Positions 26,562 through 35,557 of a stretch of 64,000 nucleotides of DNA are shown piece by piece (position 1 is the stretch's first letter; each line of letters opens with the position of its first letter). The notes beneath the pieces were generated by a model, which was not told where the DNA came from, searched no databases, and saw only the letters and a program-made list of their open reading frames with translations. The translations under genes and the position numbers were made by a program. The DNA is from CAZSNH01 sp052388455 (lineage in GTDB: Bacteria; Pseudomonadota; Alphaproteobacteria; Rhizobiales; Hyphomicrobiaceae): NCBI GenBank assembly GCA_052388455.1, contig JBQTIA010000011.1:20232-84231 (forward strand), given 5' to 3'.

Positions 26562-27745
26562 GCCCTAGCAGCAAAAGCTGCTTTCCACAGATCCGCCAAG
26601 TCGCGGGCTCGGGAGGGTCCGTCGCAAAGCCGTAGCACGCGCTCGCGCGCAGCTACTCCAAGTCTGGCGAGTTTCTCACGATCTGCGGCAAGGGCAAGAA
26701 TCTCATCGGCCAGAGTTTCTGCATCGAAAGCATGTTGGAGAACACCAGTTACGCCGGTCTCGACGAATGTCGCATCCCGCCCCACCGACAAGACTGGCTT
26801 GCCCGCCGCCATCGCTTCCAAAATATCCCGCCCCCAAGGATTGTTCTCGCGGGTCGGCTTGATCAGCAGATCCGACGCCGCCACCACCCGTTCAGGATCG
26901 GGTACATGACCCAGAAATTTAAAGTACTCAGTAAGACCGAGTGCACGCGCCGCTTCTGGCAAAGACTTAGTGTTGCGCGCGACTGCTTCGAACGGCCCGG
27001 GCCACGATCCCGAAAGTGTGTCATCGCCGGCAAAGAGGAACTGTACATCCTTTCGACCCCGCCTCGCGAGGATCGCTGCGACTTCGAACAACCGGTCGGT
27101 GCCCCGCAGCCAAGCGGCGTTGGACAAGGAGGCAACAATGATTGGATCACCGCTCTTCCGTGCGGGACTCTCAATATCCTCACGCGGCGCTTCGACGACA
27201 TTATGGATGATCCGCCCAGGCGACGTGCCGCCCAACCCAATGAATGTCCGCTGTTCGTTCTCTGAAATGAAGGCAACAGTGTCTACGGAACTCGAAATCA
27301 CGCGCATCTGCGCGCGTGAAAAGATTGATGGCACCACATTCGTCCTGATGTGCATGGTCTGCGGCTTACCGACCCGCCGGCGCATCCAATAGGCAAATGT
27401 GGCCAGCCCCTCGTGATTGAAGTGAATGACATCGAAGTTGGCGGCGGCCTCCCCCATGGCGGCCAGTCTGCTCCGGCCGAGTACGTAGTCGACCGCATGT
27501 CCGCCGAGTTGGACAATGTTGCGGGAGAGCTTCGGCAATGCGCTGGCTTTCGGCATTACGGGCGCGACTTCTACCGGAATGCCGAGTTCACCATAACGGT
27601 CCTGGATAGGTCCCTGGCGGCGACACCACACCGTGGGTTCCACGAGTGCCCTGTCCACATTCTTAAGCAGGTAGTAGAGTGATCGCGAAGACCCGCCGTA
27701 GCCTCCTTCGATATCGAGGCAGAGAACACGGAGAGGGGATCTCAA
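26558..27745 (-). CDS. Glycosyltransferase family 4
   Basis: A 395-residue GT-B glycosyltransferase. Lead segment VLCLDIEGGYGGSSRSLYYLL, then FDVIHFNHEG, and a C domain with SLSNAAWLRGTDRLFEVA, FAGDD and TRENNPWGRDILEAMAAGKPVLSVG. It belongs to the GT4 superfamily, though the usual E-x7-E is represented by NNPWGRDILEAMA. TTG start at 27745 overlaps the WbqC-gene stop (TTGA). The coding sequence appears less GC-rich than the two glycosyltransferase genes downstream. Confidence 0.85.
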   Translation of the reverse strand: MRSPLRVLCLDIEGGYGGSSRSLYYLLKNVDRALVEPTVWCRRQGPIQDRYGELGIPVEVAPVMPKASALPKLSRNIVQLGGHAVDYVLGRSRLAAMGEAAANFDVIHFNHEGLATFAYWMRRRVGKPQTMHIRTNVVPSIFSRAQMRVISSSVDTVAFISENEQRTFIGLGGTSPGRIIHNVVEAPREDIESPARKSGDPIIVASLSNAAWLRGTDRLFEVAAILARRGRKDVQFLFAGDDTLSGSWPGPFEAVARNTKSLPEAARALGLTEYFKFLGHVPDPERVVAASDLLIKPTRENNPWGRDILEAMAAGKPVLSVGRDATFVETGVTGVLQHAFDAETLADEILALAADREKLARLGVAARERVLRLCDGPSRARDLADLWKAAFAARA

Positions 27746-28434
27746 GCCTGTAGTCTCAGGAGGTCGGCGGTTGCGTCGAAGCCAATATGAAACAGCGCGT
27801 CGACAACAGAGAGGCCCGGCAAAAATAATTGATCCGAGCGTGAATAGGCCAGCGGCTTGAAACGGGAGTACTCCAGCGCAAGTCCCAACCGCTCGAAGGT
27901 AACCGGAGACTGGTAGTTTACTCCGCCAGCGCCGGAGAGATATGCGCCATGCGGCGCCAGCGCGTGGGTGATGGCTGCAAGCCGTTCGTCGGCGGCATCA
28001 GTGGTAACACGCAACGACGAACTCGATTGAAATATGCAATTTAACCTCAATCGTTCCGCAATCAATTTAATGAGCGACACATTGATTTCGGCCAGCGAAC
28101 CCTTCGCCGTCAAAAGTCCCGCTTCCAAGTCCCGCCAGACGGCTTTGAAGTGTGTAGACTTGCCGTAAGCCTGTTTGAGCGTATCGCAATGAGCACGGCT
28201 CCAATCGGACCTAGAGACCTCGACGTTCCTGATCTCAAGCCCGAACGTCTGACGGATCGGAATCGTCAACCAGACCGGCGCCCCACCCTGCGCGATCTGC
28301 ACACGGTTCGTATAGCTGCCTTTCGAGAACTGCACGTCATCGAGAAACACGAAATGGTCGGCCTGCGCGATCTTCGCGAAGTAACCCAGCCAGGGCAGGT
28401 AGTTCGGCTGGTGAATGGCCACGATTTTGCGCAA
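27742..28434 (-). CDS. WbqC family protein
   Basis: A 230-residue WbqC-like protein, recognised by IVAIHQPNYLPWLGYFAKI, FVFLDDVQFSKGSYTNR and VWLTIPI at the N terminus, and SGAGGVNYQ later. WbqC-like proteins are common in O-antigen and flagellar glycan loci. Their reaction is not established; an acyl- or aminoacyl-transfer role has been guessed from context. The start is a TTG at 28434, four bases after the upstream stop, and the protein is read directly into the GT4 gene. Confidence 0.88.
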   Translation of the reverse strand: MRKIVAIHQPNYLPWLGYFAKIAQADHFVFLDDVQFSKGSYTNRVQIAQGGAPVWLTIPIRQTFGLEIRNVEVSRSDWSRAHCDTLKQAYGKSTHFKAVWRDLEAGLLTAKGSLAEINVSLIKLIAERLRLNCIFQSSSSLRVTTDAADERLAAITHALAPHGAYLSGAGGVNYQSPVTFERLGLALEYSRFKPLAYSRSDQLFLPGLSVVDALFHIGFDATADLLRLQA

Positions 28435-28438
28435 TCTG

Positions 28439-29473
28439 TCAGCCCGGAGGTGGCTCGCAGCCGAAGGGGCGTGCGTAGAGCGCGTGTAGCTCCTGCGCCG
28501 AGAGATCGGTTTGCGGTTTTATCTGCCAAGCTTCTGATCGCACGAGGGCGTAGCTCGCTTCTGGGCGGTAGCCGTATTTCTTCTTGACTGTGAAGGCGCC
28601 GCGCAGACCGTTCACCCTTCGGCCTGTGCGTGCGGCATAGACGATAGGAGCGATCGCGACCGCATTCGAAACCTTGCTCGGCGTGGAACCGCAGAGGTTG
28701 AGCAGGTAGATGGCTTCGCTATTTCGCGGGTCATCGATCATGACACACAGACCAGCGAGCCCGCCACGATACCCAACCTCAATAAAAACTAGGCAACCGG
28801 AGCGAAAGGCATCGGAGCACACGGCTTCCGCTGCGCTCCTGTTGAGCGCCTCATCGAGTGCGAACGTTCTGCCTCTATCAGAAAAGACCTGCGACGTTCG
28901 AGAGAACATATCTGTCAGTGTCGACCAGGCCTCGTCCCATCGCCCAGGCACGACGATCTCGAACGAAAACTTCCGCAAGATGTATTCCATCTCGCGCCCC
29001 GCGGAAGCATCGACGCGGGCCAAAATCGCTTCCATGACCAAGTCTGATTCCAAAATCCAGTACTGGTTGTATGGCACATCGAATGCCCGCGCGGCCGGCG
29101 AGAGGAGTGGAAAGGGATCACGGCACCAATTGATGAGGCTGAACTCAGCGCCACTGGCAATGACCGAACCCAACAGGGCTTCCCCACCGCCGAAGTCGCC
29201 GAGAATGCCGTTGTTCTCTGAGAAACGGGCACCGCCGAAGAATACCGTCTCGTTACCTCGCGCCCCGCAAGGCAGCACGGCCTTTCCATCCAGGCTGATG
29301 TAGAATCTGGGTTCGATGCCGTAGATCGCCGCCAGTTTGCAGCGGAGCTCCCAGTCATCGAAAGGATGACCCTTGCGCCATTGGCACCAAAGATCCCCGC
29401 AGCGATTATCATCGGTCTCGACGTGCACGGTCGTTGAAACGAGCGTCAAGTGCTGAACCCGGCGCCTGAGCAC
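28439..29473 (-). CDS. Unknown protein, GNAT/FemAB-like acyltransferase
   Basis: A 344-residue protein. The region of about residues 180-310 resembles GNAT_6/FemAB-like acyltransferases: FIEVGYRGGLAGLCVMIDDPRN, IYLLNLCGSTPSKVSNAVAI and KKKYGYRPEASYALV. No complete acyl-CoA loop is obvious, so the assignment is tentative. The N-terminal 150 residues are not recognised and contain several Trp and Cys. GTG start at 29473, three bases after the stop of the upstream methyltransferase gene. It sits between methyltransferase and WbqC genes, suggesting sugar N-acylation. Confidence 0.5.
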   Translation of the reverse strand: MLRRRVQHLTLVSTTVHVETDDNRCGDLWCQWRKGHPFDDWELRCKLAAIYGIEPRFYISLDGKAVLPCGARGNETVFFGGARFSENNGILGDFGGGEALLGSVIASGAEFSLINWCRDPFPLLSPAARAFDVPYNQYWILESDLVMEAILARVDASAGREMEYILRKFSFEIVVPGRWDEAWSTLTDMFSRTSQVFSDRGRTFALDEALNRSAAEAVCSDAFRSGCLVFIEVGYRGGLAGLCVMIDDPRNSEAIYLLNLCGSTPSKVSNAVAIAPIVYAARTGRRVNGLRGAFTVKKKYGYRPEASYALVRSEAWQIKPQTDLSAQELHALYARPFGCEPPPG

Positions 29474-29476
29474 ACG

Positions 29477-30190
29477 TCAGATCGCCTCGTAGATGTTGAG
29501 TGGTTTCTTTAGGGTGCGTATTTGACCGGTTTGCTTCAACCAAGGTGTTGCAGCGAAAAGTGCTCCGCAGACAGGATTGTAGTAGCAAACCTGCATGCGG
29601 CGAGGGCAGCGCGAACGGCTCTCGTACAGTTTTTCCAGAACACGCTTCATAGTTGTGTCACCGAAGGGATTGGCCATGAATATCAGCGTGAATCCGTCAT
29701 AGTCGGCGGTGGTCGCATCCTGCTGCACGAACGACACCTTGGATCGATCTATTCGCGCGGTAGCAAGATTGGCCTTGGCGGCATCAATGGCCCGTTGGTG
29801 GAAGTCCAACCCCATGCTGTGGCCGATTGGCGACGTAGCAAAGTAGATGGGAACCCGGCCTGACCCACAGCCAATGTCGACCAGCCGGTCGCTCGCGGTC
29901 GGTCGTAACTTTCGCAAGAGCGCCTTCAAGATCAGGTAAGACGTCGACTTGATCATTGACGGGTCGCCACCAGTGGTCTGCGCGCGTTCTTCATTGCTGA
30001 AGTTCTGCAGCCAACCGGTCTTGATCCCGAGACGGCGATCGTAGATCTCGTCGATATATTCATGGAACTTGACCTGGCTCTGGTCGTAACCATCGACGAG
30101 GCGCGTGCGCGCCGTCTGGGGAATTGTCCTCCAGACGCTTCGTAGAACCTGCTTCAAGGGCGGCACTCCGTTTGAAATTCCGACTTTCAT
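29477..30190 (-). CDS. Class I SAM-dependent methyltransferase
   Basis: A 237-residue protein with a Rossmann methyltransferase core: VDIGCGSGRVPIYFATSPIG near 105, GLDFHQRAIDAAKANL, FVQQDAT, and FTLIFMANPFGDTTMKRVL in the motif IV position. The N-terminal 80 residues are basic and unassigned. Substrate unknown, presumably the glycan or its nucleotide sugar. Twenty-six bases follow the upstream CE4-like gene. Confidence 0.8.
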   Translation of the reverse strand: MKVGISNGVPPLKQVLRSVWRTIPQTARTRLVDGYDQSQVKFHEYIDEIYDRRLGIKTGWLQNFSNEERAQTTGGDPSMIKSTSYLILKALLRKLRPTASDRLVDIGCGSGRVPIYFATSPIGHSMGLDFHQRAIDAAKANLATARIDRSKVSFVQQDATTADYDGFTLIFMANPFGDTTMKRVLEKLYESRSRCPRRMQVCYYNPVCGALFAATPWLKQTGQIRTLKKPLNIYEAI

Positions 30191-30216
30191 TCGCGATCAC
30201 CGGATCGAGTCAGCTC

Positions 30217-30942
30217 TCAAAAACGCCAGACATCGTTGTTGGCAGCCAATTCGGCGTTGTACTCTGCAACTTTGCGGGCAACGAGATCTGCGAGGCGTTG
30301 CCGGGGCTCACGATCATCCGGTCCGACCCACCAGATGGCGTGTGTCAGAAGTTGCAGCGCACGACGCTCGCGAAACGCCTCGTGATCCCAGGGAAATCCG
30401 TGGCGCCACTGCCCGCGGCTATCTGAGCAGTAGCCCATTTCGTTTATGAAGCGCGGCATGTAGGTATGAATGCGTCCGCCAACAAGGTCGCTACTGCCGA
30501 TCAGGGCGGGAGCAGGCCGATGGAACGACACGATACGGACCGGGGAGCTGGTGATGTCCTCCAACATCCGGCATTCCTGGCGAGCGCCTGCATCAAAATC
30601 TTCCGTCGATGGATAGTGGGTGGCATCGAGATGCAGGCCAACCTCATGGCCGGCGGCAATCATTTCCCGCAGATGTCCCACATTGGCCTTCGAGAACGGG
30701 TTGTACATTTCCGTTCTGACGAGGACAAACCAAGTGGATTGCCAGCCGTTCTCGGTCTCAAGGTCGGACAGACGCCGGGCCGTTGCGATGCACTGGTCGA
30801 TGTCATGCCGGAGAACGAGATGAGGCATGACCGGATCGGCATCCTGAAAGGATCGCAGTCCATAGCCCCGCTCCAGGATGCCTCGGACCAGGAGACGATA
30901 ACCGGTCAGCGAGAAGGACGGAAGATTTGCTGTAGCGGTCAC
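30217..30942 (-). CDS. Polysaccharide deacetylase-like protein (CE4 variant, WbmS-like)
   Basis: A 241-residue cytosolic protein with a variant NodB fold. Motif 1 is LRHDID (near residue 43), motif 2 is HEVGLHLDATHYPS, and a later SFHRPAP is present. These variants, as in Bordetella WbmS, occur in surface glycan loci, and no signal peptide is present, unlike the two CE4 enzymes near 21-23 kb. They probably act on a nucleotide- or lipid-linked sugar inside the cell, not on exported polymer. GTG start at 30942 overlaps the upstream stop (GTGA). Confidence 0.75.
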   Translation of the reverse strand: MTATANLPSFSLTGYRLLVRGILERGYGLRSFQDADPVMPHLVLRHDIDQCIATARRLSDLETENGWQSTWFVLVRTEMYNPFSKANVGHLREMIAAGHEVGLHLDATHYPSTEDFDAGARQECRMLEDITSSPVRIVSFHRPAPALIGSSDLVGGRIHTYMPRFINEMGYCSDSRGQWRHGFPWDHEAFRERRALQLLTHAIWWVGPDDREPRQRLADLVARKVAEYNAELAANNDVWRF

Positions 30943-32675
30943 AGTCGTCCGACCTCAGCTAACGAGATGGCGTGCTTCGCAAGCCAGCGTTCCGTCAGCC
31001 ACGAAACTCCGTGTCGCGCGCCGCGACTGTCGAGAAGGGCCGTCGTGTATGGAACCACCGCCGAAACCCGAAGCGGATCCATCCACCAGCCGAACACCCG
31101 GCGCTCGATCGAATGCCAGCGATCGGCGCCAAAGGGAGCACTGGCAGCCTTTGCCGCAAGCCGGATCGGGCGAATCCAACCCGGTGTGATCGTCTTCTTG
31201 TTGATGGGGATGCCGGTGAAAACTCCGCCCCAATTGTCGCTTTCAAGCACGCGCTTATAAAGGTTCTGGCCGAGCTTCAATGCAGGCGTCGCGCGCCGCC
31301 AGAAGTCGATGTACTCGTCGTCCCACAACGGCAGGCGCCAGGAGAGATCCAGCGCCTCGTAAGTTCGCTGGCCAGATACGACATACTTAGCCTGTCTATC
31401 CTGATACTCCAGCATCTCGTGTATTCCCGCCAGTCCTTCCGCAGAGTCCAGGGGCGCACCGGCGGCATCAATCTCGGCGGACAGAAGACGACCGACACAT
31501 GTATCGTTCTGCCCCGTGGCAAGCAGCCGCCATAATCGAAAATGCTTGTTTACGAAGGTTCGAATGAGACGATCGTGCCCTGCACAGAGGTCCGTGTTAC
31601 CAGCAACATCCAACAATTGCGACGGCATATGGTTGCCGGTTATAAAGTCACCCGACTGCCCATTGACGATGACGGCATCCTCAGGGATGTAACCGTCGCG
31701 CTTCAATTCGGTCACCGCCCTCCAGTCCTGCTCGAATGGTACGGAACAGCAAGCATCGGCGGCGGTCCAGAGTGCAGCCTCATGCTCTACGTCGACATAC
31801 ATCGCCGACTGCGAGCCAGATGTGAACGGCACAAATCGCCAGGGAAATCCGAGACGATCAGCAATGTGCCTAGCTGTCTCCGCCTCGTGATTTCCAGGAC
31901 GCCCATAAGAAAAGAGCCGCACATTTCGAGCACCCACTTCCTTCAAGCCGGCGGCTATGAAACGGCTGTCAAAACCCGCCGACAAGGGCACGCAGATAGG
32001 ACGTCCGCCGACACTCGCCACCAATCGCTCCATGAGGAAGCGGTGTAGTTCGGATAGCTTCTGCACGGGGCTGGGCAACTCGCTCGTCTGCCAGGCGTCG
32101 TAGACAAACCACCGAATCGTGTGGTGGCCGGCAACGTCGACGACGAGCGCTTCGCCCGGACGCAGTAATGAGATGTCCCTATAGAGTGTCCCGGCGCCGA
32201 TTGTATAGCCCGACATGGCGGCTGCGACTGCCTGATGGGAATCGAGGTTCGCACGACCGAGAAAAAGCACGTCTCGGAGCCTCGTGGCCTGATCATCGAT
32301 GCGCACAATGCCGTCACGCGCCGAAAACGCCAACGGCGTGGATCGAACGCGATCAACAGTAGCGATAATCGTGCCCGGCACTTCGATGACAAGGGCGAAG
32401 TGTCCCGCAAGCCGGGACAGGGCCTGCGAAAGGTTAGCGCCGGCATTCGTACCTGAGACCAGAGAGAGTGCATGCCGCGCGGCACTTGCACCCTCCAGCG
32501 TAAGCGCGCCGTTGAACAGATACCCCTTAATAGAGACGCGCGCTTCACCGAAGCGATGCTCTGACCAGCCCCAACCCGGGCCGAGCGTGATCGACACACG
32601 CGGCATATCTTTAGGGCTGCCGTCCTCGCCAACAGCGTGCCAATCCCACTGAGCGACGTCTGTCGACTTCACCAT
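30939..32675 (-). CDS. Asparagine-synthase-like protein lacking the glutaminase nucleophile
   Basis: A 578-residue relative of AsnB. The synthetase domain is recognisable from the PP-loop pyrophosphatase motif PLSAGFDSRF (residues about 230-239), LFSYGRPGNHEAETARHIADRLG, and VNGQSGDFITGNH. The N-terminal half follows the class II glutaminase fold (GHFALVIEVPG, STPLAFSA, LLRPGEAL) but the protein begins MVKST, so the N-terminal catalytic Cys is missing. It should form an amide using free ammonia or another nucleophile, or use the domain only structurally. Position between aldo/keto reductase and CE4-like genes suggests sugar or uronic-acid amidation (inference). Confidence 0.8.
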   Translation of the reverse strand: MVKSTDVAQWDWHAVGEDGSPKDMPRVSITLGPGWGWSEHRFGEARVSIKGYLFNGALTLEGASAARHALSLVSGTNAGANLSQALSRLAGHFALVIEVPGTIIATVDRVRSTPLAFSARDGIVRIDDQATRLRDVLFLGRANLDSHQAVAAAMSGYTIGAGTLYRDISLLRPGEALVVDVAGHHTIRWFVYDAWQTSELPSPVQKLSELHRFLMERLVASVGGRPICVPLSAGFDSRFIAAGLKEVGARNVRLFSYGRPGNHEAETARHIADRLGFPWRFVPFTSGSQSAMYVDVEHEAALWTAADACCSVPFEQDWRAVTELKRDGYIPEDAVIVNGQSGDFITGNHMPSQLLDVAGNTDLCAGHDRLIRTFVNKHFRLWRLLATGQNDTCVGRLLSAEIDAAGAPLDSAEGLAGIHEMLEYQDRQAKYVVSGQRTYEALDLSWRLPLWDDEYIDFWRRATPALKLGQNLYKRVLESDNWGGVFTGIPINKKTITPGWIRPIRLAAKAASAPFGADRWHSIERRVFGWWMDPLRVSAVVPYTTALLDSRGARHGVSWLTERWLAKHAISLAEVGRL

Positions 32676-33595
32676 CGGCGGGGATCCACAAGGTCGGCCG
32701 GGACATCACGGCCGGCGTCGAGGCAGGCATCGACCACCGCGTCCGGAACCTCACACATCCAAGCCTCGACAAGGCCCTCGACCTGACTGGGTGTCTCGGC
32801 ACCGAGAACTATGTCGCCGCCAGGAGCCAGACGACGTGCCGATGCAATCGCAAGTGCCAAGACGGATACATCCGATTGCCTTGCTATCTGTTTCAGCCTC
32901 GCAATGAATGGCCGGACGGCTGCAAGTCCAGCCGGTATCGCGTCTTCGGGCATGACCATTAGGCCTTGGGCTAGAACCGAACGCACGAACAAGGTGCGAC
33001 CGCTCAACCGGAAATTTCGAATAGCTGTCGAGCGTGCACACGTCTGATTGAGCACACTGGCCGGAAACTGAACCATTCTGATCCGGAATTCATCCGGCAG
33101 TTCGTCCGCGTCATAGATCGAGACCCCGAAATCTCCGATGCGCCCCGACTCGAGGCAGCCGTCGATCCATCGATCCATGCCTGCACCACCAAGGTCCGAC
33201 GCACGATGCAAGAGCAGCCCCTGCACCCGTGCGGTCCCGAGACGTTTCAAACTTTCCGACAAAACCTTCTCTGCTCGCTCCGCTCCACTGCCAGCAAGTG
33301 GCGGAATCTTGGTCACGACCTCGATGACGGCCTTTCGCGACTTTTGCCACGCCCCGATGAGTTCTTCAGACTCTCCATAGGAACGCGCGGTATCCAAACA
33401 TGAAACCCCGTGGCTGTACGCGGCATCCAGGACAGCAAACGCCTGCTCCTTCGTCGGCTTACCGTTGCGGTTGGAAATTCCATATGGAAGCCCGAGTTGC
33501 ACCGTGCCCAAGACGAACATGCCCATAGGACTGGCCCCCGAGCCTTTGTGTCCGAGAGGCACTTTTTTCCTATCCACTTCCCAAGACGTCTCCAC
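32669..33595 (-). CDS. Aldo/keto reductase family protein
   Basis: A 308-residue TIM-barrel oxidoreductase. Family segments are FVLGTVQLGLPYGISN, the Asp/Tyr active-site pair in CLDTARSYGESEELIG, VVTKIPPL, and the late VLGAETPSQVE NADPH-binding loop. Probable NADPH-dependent reduction of a keto sugar, since aldo/keto reductases of this subgroup recur in nonulosonate and flagellin glycan loci next to SpsF-like genes. The GTG at 33595 gives a normal length; an ATG at 33526 (MGMFVLGT) is an alternative. It overlaps the next gene by seven bases. Confidence 0.85.
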   Translation of the reverse strand: METSWEVDRKKVPLGHKGSGASPMGMFVLGTVQLGLPYGISNRNGKPTKEQAFAVLDAAYSHGVSCLDTARSYGESEELIGAWQKSRKAVIEVVTKIPPLAGSGAERAEKVLSESLKRLGTARVQGLLLHRASDLGGAGMDRWIDGCLESGRIGDFGVSIYDADELPDEFRIRMVQFPASVLNQTCARSTAIRNFRLSGRTLFVRSVLAQGLMVMPEDAIPAGLAAVRPFIARLKQIARQSDVSVLALAIASARRLAPGGDIVLGAETPSQVEGLVEAWMCEVPDAVVDACLDAGRDVPADLVDPRRW

Positions 33596-33610
33596 GGCCG
33601 TTGTGCGCGC

Positions 33611-35557
33611 TCAATCCAACACGTTTTCGGCGGAAGAGGTGAAATCTTGCTCAAGCCGACCGTCAACATTCGATGGCCGTGACGGCTGAAAGGACAACAT
33701 AGCCTCGACACCGCGCACACCACATCCTTCGGGTCCGAAGATGTAGTGCGCCAGGAACTCGCGTCGAGCGGCTGCCTTGTCGCGCCAATGGAACGCAATT
33801 TCTTCATCGCTCCGGTTGAGTTCCAAGATCAGACGATCCGGCCAGTCGTCATTGCTGATGTCGAGATAAAAAACCGAATTCCTCATCTTCACGCGAACAT
33901 CGGCCCGAAGAGGAGCACGAAGGTCTTCCAAATAAAAGATCGGCCTGTTCGCACCGAACGCCCATCCGAGCGTGCTCAAAGGTGATGACAGAATGATGAT
34001 ATCAGCCGCCGCTCTGAGGTATCGGAAGTCACCCGCTTTCACAACACGGACATTGTCCGCGCTCTCCGAAATGTCGCCATCATACGGATCGAGGTAGCGC
34101 GTAGTCGGATAGAGTTTGATCGCGGCGGTGCCGCGTACCTTTGGAAGAACCTTCGTCAGCATCGTTGACTCGATGGCGTGCTCGCGATGATCTTCGAGTG
34201 AATGACTGATCTTGCGCATGTTGTTCTGAACTGCGCGTGCGAGATAGATTACGAGCCGGTTGCCCTTGCCGACCTTGAAGCGCCGCCTCGTGACGGCGCG
34301 CTGCAGGGGGGCAAGAGAAACGCGCCTCGTCTGCTCGGCAAGTCCTATTGCCGAAAACGCGGTCTCATTAAGCTCGCTTGCCTCGCGGTAAAATTCGACC
34401 GCCCCTTGACTACAAGCGAGATAGAGATCAGCCAGCCTTGGCTCGGACCAAGACCGGAGCGGCTCATGAAACCTGGACAACCCAGCCGAGACCCCGTGTT
34501 CGGCTACGACGATCGACACTCCTTCATGCCTCAGCCGCTCGGCCAGCGCAGCCTTATCGACTGACCCTATCGTATTGGTGAGGAAGAAGGTCATGCGGCT
34601 GCGATCCGTCATAACTTTCGCAACGAATGCATTCGCCGTCTCGATGGCCGAACACCAGCATCGTGATGCGTCCATCAGTCTCTGACTTGCGATTCCCGCA
34701 ATCAATCGAGTTCCAAGTGTCAGGCTTCGGTTGGCCAAGGCCTCGTCGAGCGCCGCAGCGACTTCTGAAGCTTCAGGCAATCCGCGGACAGGCTGCCCTG
34801 GCGGAGCCCCCATCATCTTCGGCATGACATTGAGCGTGGCGCCTGCTTTCAGCAAGTGAGGGAGCATTTCACGGACGGCCTCATTTTCCTGACCGATTAA
34901 AACAATCGGACCGGTGCCACGCCGATTGAGACCGTTCGCACCCGACACGAAGCGCAGCAGCCGTGACACGACATTCGGGGCCGAGAAGTCGATCGCGGAA
35001 AGAATCCGATCGGACCAGACGCTCTCGTCAATCTGCTGATAGAGTGCCTTCTGATCGCCCGGGACAACATCGAGCCTCGTAGTATTCAGGTCCACGGCTA
35101 GCACTGAGTAAAGCGTATCATAGCGGCCGATCTGGGGGTCACCGCCTCGCACGGGGCTCACCACGGCACTTCCGGCAACCAGCCTCGTCCCTTCGTTCTT
35201 GCAGAACCGTTCCAATACCGCGCGCTTGAAGCACAACAGCCCGAGCAGCATCGAAAGGCTGGTGCAGACTACGGGCGTAAGGCTCGGAAATCCGATCGCG
35301 GTCGCGATGCCGTCGATCCTGCGCTCTAGCAGGCGAACCGCATCGACAGCGGCCAGCCCAATCTCCCTAGAGCATTCGTCGGAAACGACCGCATCCGCCC
35401 AGATGACAGGCTCACCTGACTTGCCCAAGACCTCGGCGACTTGTGGCGACGTCGTATGCCAAGTGAGACGGCCCTGCGCATGCGCACGAACAGCAGCGGC
35501 AGCTGCGAGCGACTCTACGAGTGCGTGCGTATCCAAAGTCCGGAAGACCGCAGTCAA
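33611..35557 (-). CDS. Large glycan-locus protein of unknown function
   Basis: A 648-residue protein that I cannot assign. The central part (about 330-400) has FFLTNTIGSVDKAALAERLRHEG, VVAEHGVSAGLSRFH and DLYLACSQGAVEFYR. The later part (about 450-560) has IKLYPTTRYLDP, VRVVKAGDFRYLRAAADIIILSSPLSTLGWAFGANRPIFYLE. The second pattern is like the nucleotide-binding half of GT-B enzymes such as CDP-glycerol phosphotransferases and capsule proteins of the KpsS type, where a conserved Ser/Thr-rich loop ends the donor pocket. No signal peptide or membrane helix. TTG start at 35557 overlaps the GNAT-gene stop (TTGA). It could be a glycosyltransferase or a PseG-like hydrolase. Confidence 0.7.
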   Translation of the reverse strand: MTAVFRTLDTHALVESLAAAAAVRAHAQGRLTWHTTSPQVAEVLGKSGEPVIWADAVVSDECSREIGLAAVDAVRLLERRIDGIATAIGFPSLTPVVCTSLSMLLGLLCFKRAVLERFCKNEGTRLVAGSAVVSPVRGGDPQIGRYDTLYSVLAVDLNTTRLDVVPGDQKALYQQIDESVWSDRILSAIDFSAPNVVSRLLRFVSGANGLNRRGTGPIVLIGQENEAVREMLPHLLKAGATLNVMPKMMGAPPGQPVRGLPEASEVAAALDEALANRSLTLGTRLIAGIASQRLMDASRCWCSAIETANAFVAKVMTDRSRMTFFLTNTIGSVDKAALAERLRHEGVSIVVAEHGVSAGLSRFHEPLRSWSEPRLADLYLACSQGAVEFYREASELNETAFSAIGLAEQTRRVSLAPLQRAVTRRRFKVGKGNRLVIYLARAVQNNMRKISHSLEDHREHAIESTMLTKVLPKVRGTAAIKLYPTTRYLDPYDGDISESADNVRVVKAGDFRYLRAAADIIILSSPLSTLGWAFGANRPIFYLEDLRAPLRADVRVKMRNSVFYLDISNDDWPDRLILELNRSDEEIAFHWRDKAAARREFLAHYIFGPEGCGVRGVEAMLSFQPSRPSNVDGRLEQDFTSSAENVLD

